Shown here: positions 59,984-62,153 of the stretch, piece after piece | Position numbering within the stretch: the first letter of the stretch is position 1 | Layout: every line of letters starts with the position of its first letter | Assembly: GCA_049421205.1 (NCBI GenBank) | Contig: JBMSMQ010000003.1 | Location: forward strand, 1-62,153 | DNA from: JAFMIT01 sp049421205 | GTDB taxonomy: Bacteria; Actinomycetota; Actinomycetes; S36-B12; UBA5976 | Direction: 5' to 3' | DNA length: 62,153 bases | Notes under the pieces: model-generated | Seen by the model: only the letters and a program-made list of their open reading frames with translations | Told to the model about the DNA's origin: nothing | The model's database searches: none | Position numbers and translations under genes: made by a program

Positions 59984-61641
59984 CATTGTTATCAGAACGT
60001 CCAGCGGATCAGATCCCACAACCTAGACCTGAGCGACAAGAACGCCTCGGCAGAACTATCGTCAAATGGATCACATCGACAGATCACAAGACTATCGGGT
60101 ATATGTACTTGATTACATCGATGGTGTTTTTCTCTCTCGCGGGTGTTATGGCCTTGGCAATCAGAGCCGAACTTGCACGACCTGGATTACAGTTTTTGAG
60201 TAACGAGCAGTACAACCAACTCTTCACGATGCACGGAACCATTATGTTGCTCCTGTTCGCTACACCACTCTTTGTTGGTTTTGCTAACGTCATTATGCCT
60301 TTACAAATTGGTGCACCAGACGTTGCGTTTCCGCGATTGAACATGTTGGGCTACTGGCTCTTTCTTTTCGGTGGCACGATGGTGGTTTCTGGATTTCTCA
60401 CCCCAGGAGGAGCTGCAAGTTTCGGATGGTTTGCCTACGCGCCACTATCAAATGCTGTGAATTCTCCTGGAACTGGTAGCGATCTTTGGTTACTTGGACT
60501 TGCACTTGGTGGTCTTGGAACCATTCTCGGTGCAGTGAATTTCATTACAACAATTTTCACTATGCGAGCTCCGGGTATGACAATGTTCCGTATGAGTATC
60601 TTCACGTGGAATACACTGCTAACCAGTGTTTTGGTGATTATGGCTTTTCCTGTCCTGGCCGCAGCACTAATCGTTCTTGAAGTCGATCGAAAATTTGGAT
60701 CAGTTGTATTTGACGCAGCGAATGGCGGCGCGATTTTGTGGCAACACTTGTTCTGGTTTTTTGGTCATCCAGAGGTTTACATTCTGGCTCTTCCATTCTT
60801 TGGAATCGCTTCTGAAATCCTGCCAGTCTTTTCACGTAAACCAATATTTGGTTACAAAGGATTGGTATTTGCGACCATAGCAATTGCGGGTCTATCGATG
60901 GCTGTATGGGCACACCATATGTATGTCACGGGTGCTGTGAGCCTTCCATTCTTTGCCGCGATGACGATGCTCATCGCTGTTCCCACAGGAGTCAAATTCT
61001 TCAACTGGATTGGCACGATGTGGGGCGGTTCATTGACCTTCGAAACTCCAATGCTTTGGACTATTGGATTTTTGGCGACATTTCTTTTCGGTGGGCTCAC
61101 TGGAGTTTTGCTTGCAATGCCACCACTAGATTTTCACGTGAGTGATTCATACTTTGTTGTTGCCCATTTCCACTACGTGGTCTTCGGAACGGTTGTCTTT
61201 GCGATGTTTGCAGGTTTCTACTTCTGGTGGCCAAAATGGACTGGCAGAATGCTTGATGAACGCCTAGGCAAATTACATTTCTGGCTTGTCTTCGCCGGTT
61301 TCCACACAACCTTCCTTGTGCAGCATTGGCTTGGAGTAATGGGTATGCCAAGACGTTACGTTGACTATCTTGCAAGTGATGGGTTTACCGAACTTAACAT
61401 GATTTCGACGATTGGTTCATTCGTGCTTGGTGCGTCGACACTCGTGTTCTTCTACAACGTCTACAAAACGTATCGATTTGCCCCGAAGGTGACATCTGAT
61501 GATCCCTGGGGATGGGGAGCTTCGCTCGAATGGGCAACCACGTGTCCACCTCCACGACATAATTTCCACTCGTTACCTCGAATTCGATCTGAGCGACCTG
61601 CTTTCGACCTGCATCACCCTGAGGTGAAAAATGAAAGTTGA
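59980..61641 (+). CDS. ctaD: Cytochrome c oxidase subunit I
   Basis: 553 residues, twelve spans, A-type haem-copper oxidase catalytic subunit. Haem a ligand His85 (MHGTIM) and His398; CuB ligands His263 with cross-linked Tyr267 (GHPEVY), His312 and His313; haem a3 ligand His396 (VAHFHYV). The order ctaC-ctaD overlaps by four bases. The actinobacterial partner bc1 genes (qcrCAB) are not in the window but usually lie close downstream. Confidence 0.97.
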   Translation: MTLLSERPADQIPQPRPERQERLGRTIVKWITSTDHKTIGYMYLITSMVFFSLAGVMALAIRAELARPGLQFLSNEQYNQLFTMHGTIMLLLFATPLFVGFANVIMPLQIGAPDVAFPRLNMLGYWLFLFGGTMVVSGFLTPGGAASFGWFAYAPLSNAVNSPGTGSDLWLLGLALGGLGTILGAVNFITTIFTMRAPGMTMFRMSIFTWNTLLTSVLVIMAFPVLAAALIVLEVDRKFGSVVFDAANGGAILWQHLFWFFGHPEVYILALPFFGIASEILPVFSRKPIFGYKGLVFATIAIAGLSMAVWAHHMYVTGAVSLPFFAAMTMLIAVPTGVKFFNWIGTMWGGSLTFETPMLWTIGFLATFLFGGLTGVLLAMPPLDFHVSDSYFVVAHFHYVVFGTVVFAMFAGFYFWWPKWTGRMLDERLGKLHFWLVFAGFHTTFLVQHWLGVMGMPRRYVDYLASDGFTELNMISTIGSFVLGASTLVFFYNVYKTYRFAPKVTSDDPWGWGASLEWATTCPPPRHNFHSLPRIRSERPAFDLHHPEVKNES

Positions 61642-62026
61642 GGGCGGTCTTTTTACAGGTGGTGCACTTTTCTATTTCATCATTACTGGTATCTACTCAT
61701 ATGTCGCAGGCGATGTCATTGGAACCACAGCGTTACTGCTTACAGGTGGACTTTCCATCATTATTGGTTCCTACTTGCTCTTCACAGGAAAGCGGGTTGG
61801 AGTTCGTCCAGAGGATCGACTTGATGCGGAAATATCAGAAGCGGACGCAGAATATGGATTCTTTAGTCCACATTCCTGGTGGCCACTTCCAGTCGCAGCA
61901 GGAGCTGCTATCACTTTTACCGGATTGGCTTTCGCTACCTGGATTATCGTGATTGGTCTTACAATCTTGATGGTTTCGGTCTTTGGATGGTTATTCGAAT
62001 ATCACCGAGGCGACTTTACTGAATAG
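61631..62026 (+). CDS. ctaF: Cytochrome c oxidase subunit IV, actinobacterial type
   Basis: 131 residues, four membrane spans. KVEGGLFTGGALFYFIITG at the start, GFFSPHSWWPLPVAAGAA near 77-94 and GWLFEYHRGDFTE at the end are the CtaF signature, a subunit specific to actinobacterial aa3 oxidases. Overlaps ctaD by 11 bases. Confidence 0.93.
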   Translation: MKVEGGLFTGGALFYFIITGIYSYVAGDVIGTTALLLTGGLSIIIGSYLLFTGKRVGVRPEDRLDAEISEADAEYGFFSPHSWWPLPVAAGAAITFTGLAFATWIIVIGLTILMVSVFGWLFEYHRGDFTE

Positions 62027-62153
62027 TCTGAAACTGAAAGTTTCAGGATAATCAGTCCAGAGAAAAATAATAAAAGCGCTAGTCCATTGGTGTAACTAAA
62101 CCCAGCGAAACTTACAACTCGATTGGGAAATCCAAAAAGTCCGGATCCTGCAA
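62002..62153 (-). CDS. C-terminal end of a probable membrane protein (5' part beyond window)
   Basis: A minus-strand frame open from the right edge to a TGA at 62002-62004, 49 residues: a hydrophobic segment GLALLLFFSGLIILKLSV followed by a short polar tail. It looks like the last span of a membrane protein, but nothing identifies the family. It overlaps the ctaF end by 25 bases, as other convergent pairs here do. A seven-pair inverted repeat CTGAAAC/GTTTCAG (62028-62046) lies inside it. It could be chance. Confidence 0.35.
   Translation of the reverse strand, partial: AGSGLFGFPNRVVSFAGFSYTNGLALLLFFSGLIILKLSVSDYSVKSPR

Noticed and set aside
1..62153. Insertion sequences, prophage genes, CRISPR arrays, toxin-antitoxin pairs, integrase sites at the tRNA
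   Set aside because: None found; genes are conserved chromosomal functions and the tRNA has no repeated 3' end downstream.

Overview
The window looks like chromosomal DNA of a low-GC (roughly mid-40s % by eye), streamlined actinobacterium. Markers that are actinobacterial or mainly so are DUF3052, DUF4191, DUF3043, an SCO2322-type protein, the CtaF form of cytochrome oxidase subunit IV, a polyphosphate-glucokinase-like kinase, GlnE beside a second glutamine synthetase, and an apparent GlnR box. From memory, much of the gene order parallels one stretch of the Mycobacterium tuberculosis chromosome (about Rv2199-Rv2241: aceE, DUF3052, ahpE, Nif3, zinc ribbon, rnhA, panB, glnA2, glnE, glnA1, lipA, lipB, E2, pepA, gcvT, DUF3043, glycerate kinase, erpA, ctaC, ctaF). 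A freshwater acI/Nanopelagicales-like organism fits the GC and compactness; this is inference. I see no IS element, prophage, CRISPR array or integron.

Layout. 1-5.2 kb: aceE (cut by the left edge), divergent DUF3052-peroxiredoxin, tRNA-Val, and a Nif3/zinc-ribbon/RNase HI operon. 5.2-5.8 kb: a possible structured small RNA ending in a strong terminator, then rnpB. 5.8-14.3 kb: a DinB/hydrolase/SMR operon divergent from a luciferase-like flavin enzyme across a perfect palindrome, then folE, two divergent metallopeptidases and an MFS carrier. 14.3-20.7 kb: TerC, gabD, tgt, convergent with a map-ppgK-marR-queuosine-precursor-transporter operon. 20.7-28.5 kb: a histone-H1-like protein with an AT-rich upstream region, panB, nadE, a second glutamine synthetase and glnE. 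28.5-33.2 kb: rhodanese lipoprotein, LemA, M48 protease, HAD phosphatase, methyltransferase and a nitronate-monooxygenase-like enzyme. 33.3-48.5 kb: glnA1, DUF4191, lipA, lipB, MMPL carrier, peptidase S51, amine oxidase, TIGR01777 epimerase, E2, E3, pepA, gcvT. 48.5-54.7 kb: a GGDEF-EAL protein and a complete ECF vitamin transporter operon behind a cobalamin riboswitch. 54.7-62.1 kb: DUF3043, nadA, glycerate kinase, ErpA, a degenerate cysteine-desulfurase-like protein, and ctaC-ctaD-ctaF.

Themes. The lipoyl-dependent 2-oxoacid machinery (E1, E2, E3, LipA, LipB, GcvT) is nearly complete here. Nitrogen assimilation has an adenylylatable GlnA with a GlnR-like box, a second GlnA lacking the target tyrosine, and GlnE. 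Many promoters have a TANNNT -10 ending about six bases before the start codon, so leaderless mRNAs seem common. Neighbouring genes overlap often, including long convergent 3' overlaps. The regions most worth follow-up are the riboswitch-controlled ECF/SCO2322 operon, the desulfurase-like protein that appears to lack its PLP lysine, the palindromic operator at 7562-7591, the possible small RNA before rnpB, and the Tgt/queuosine-transporter pair.
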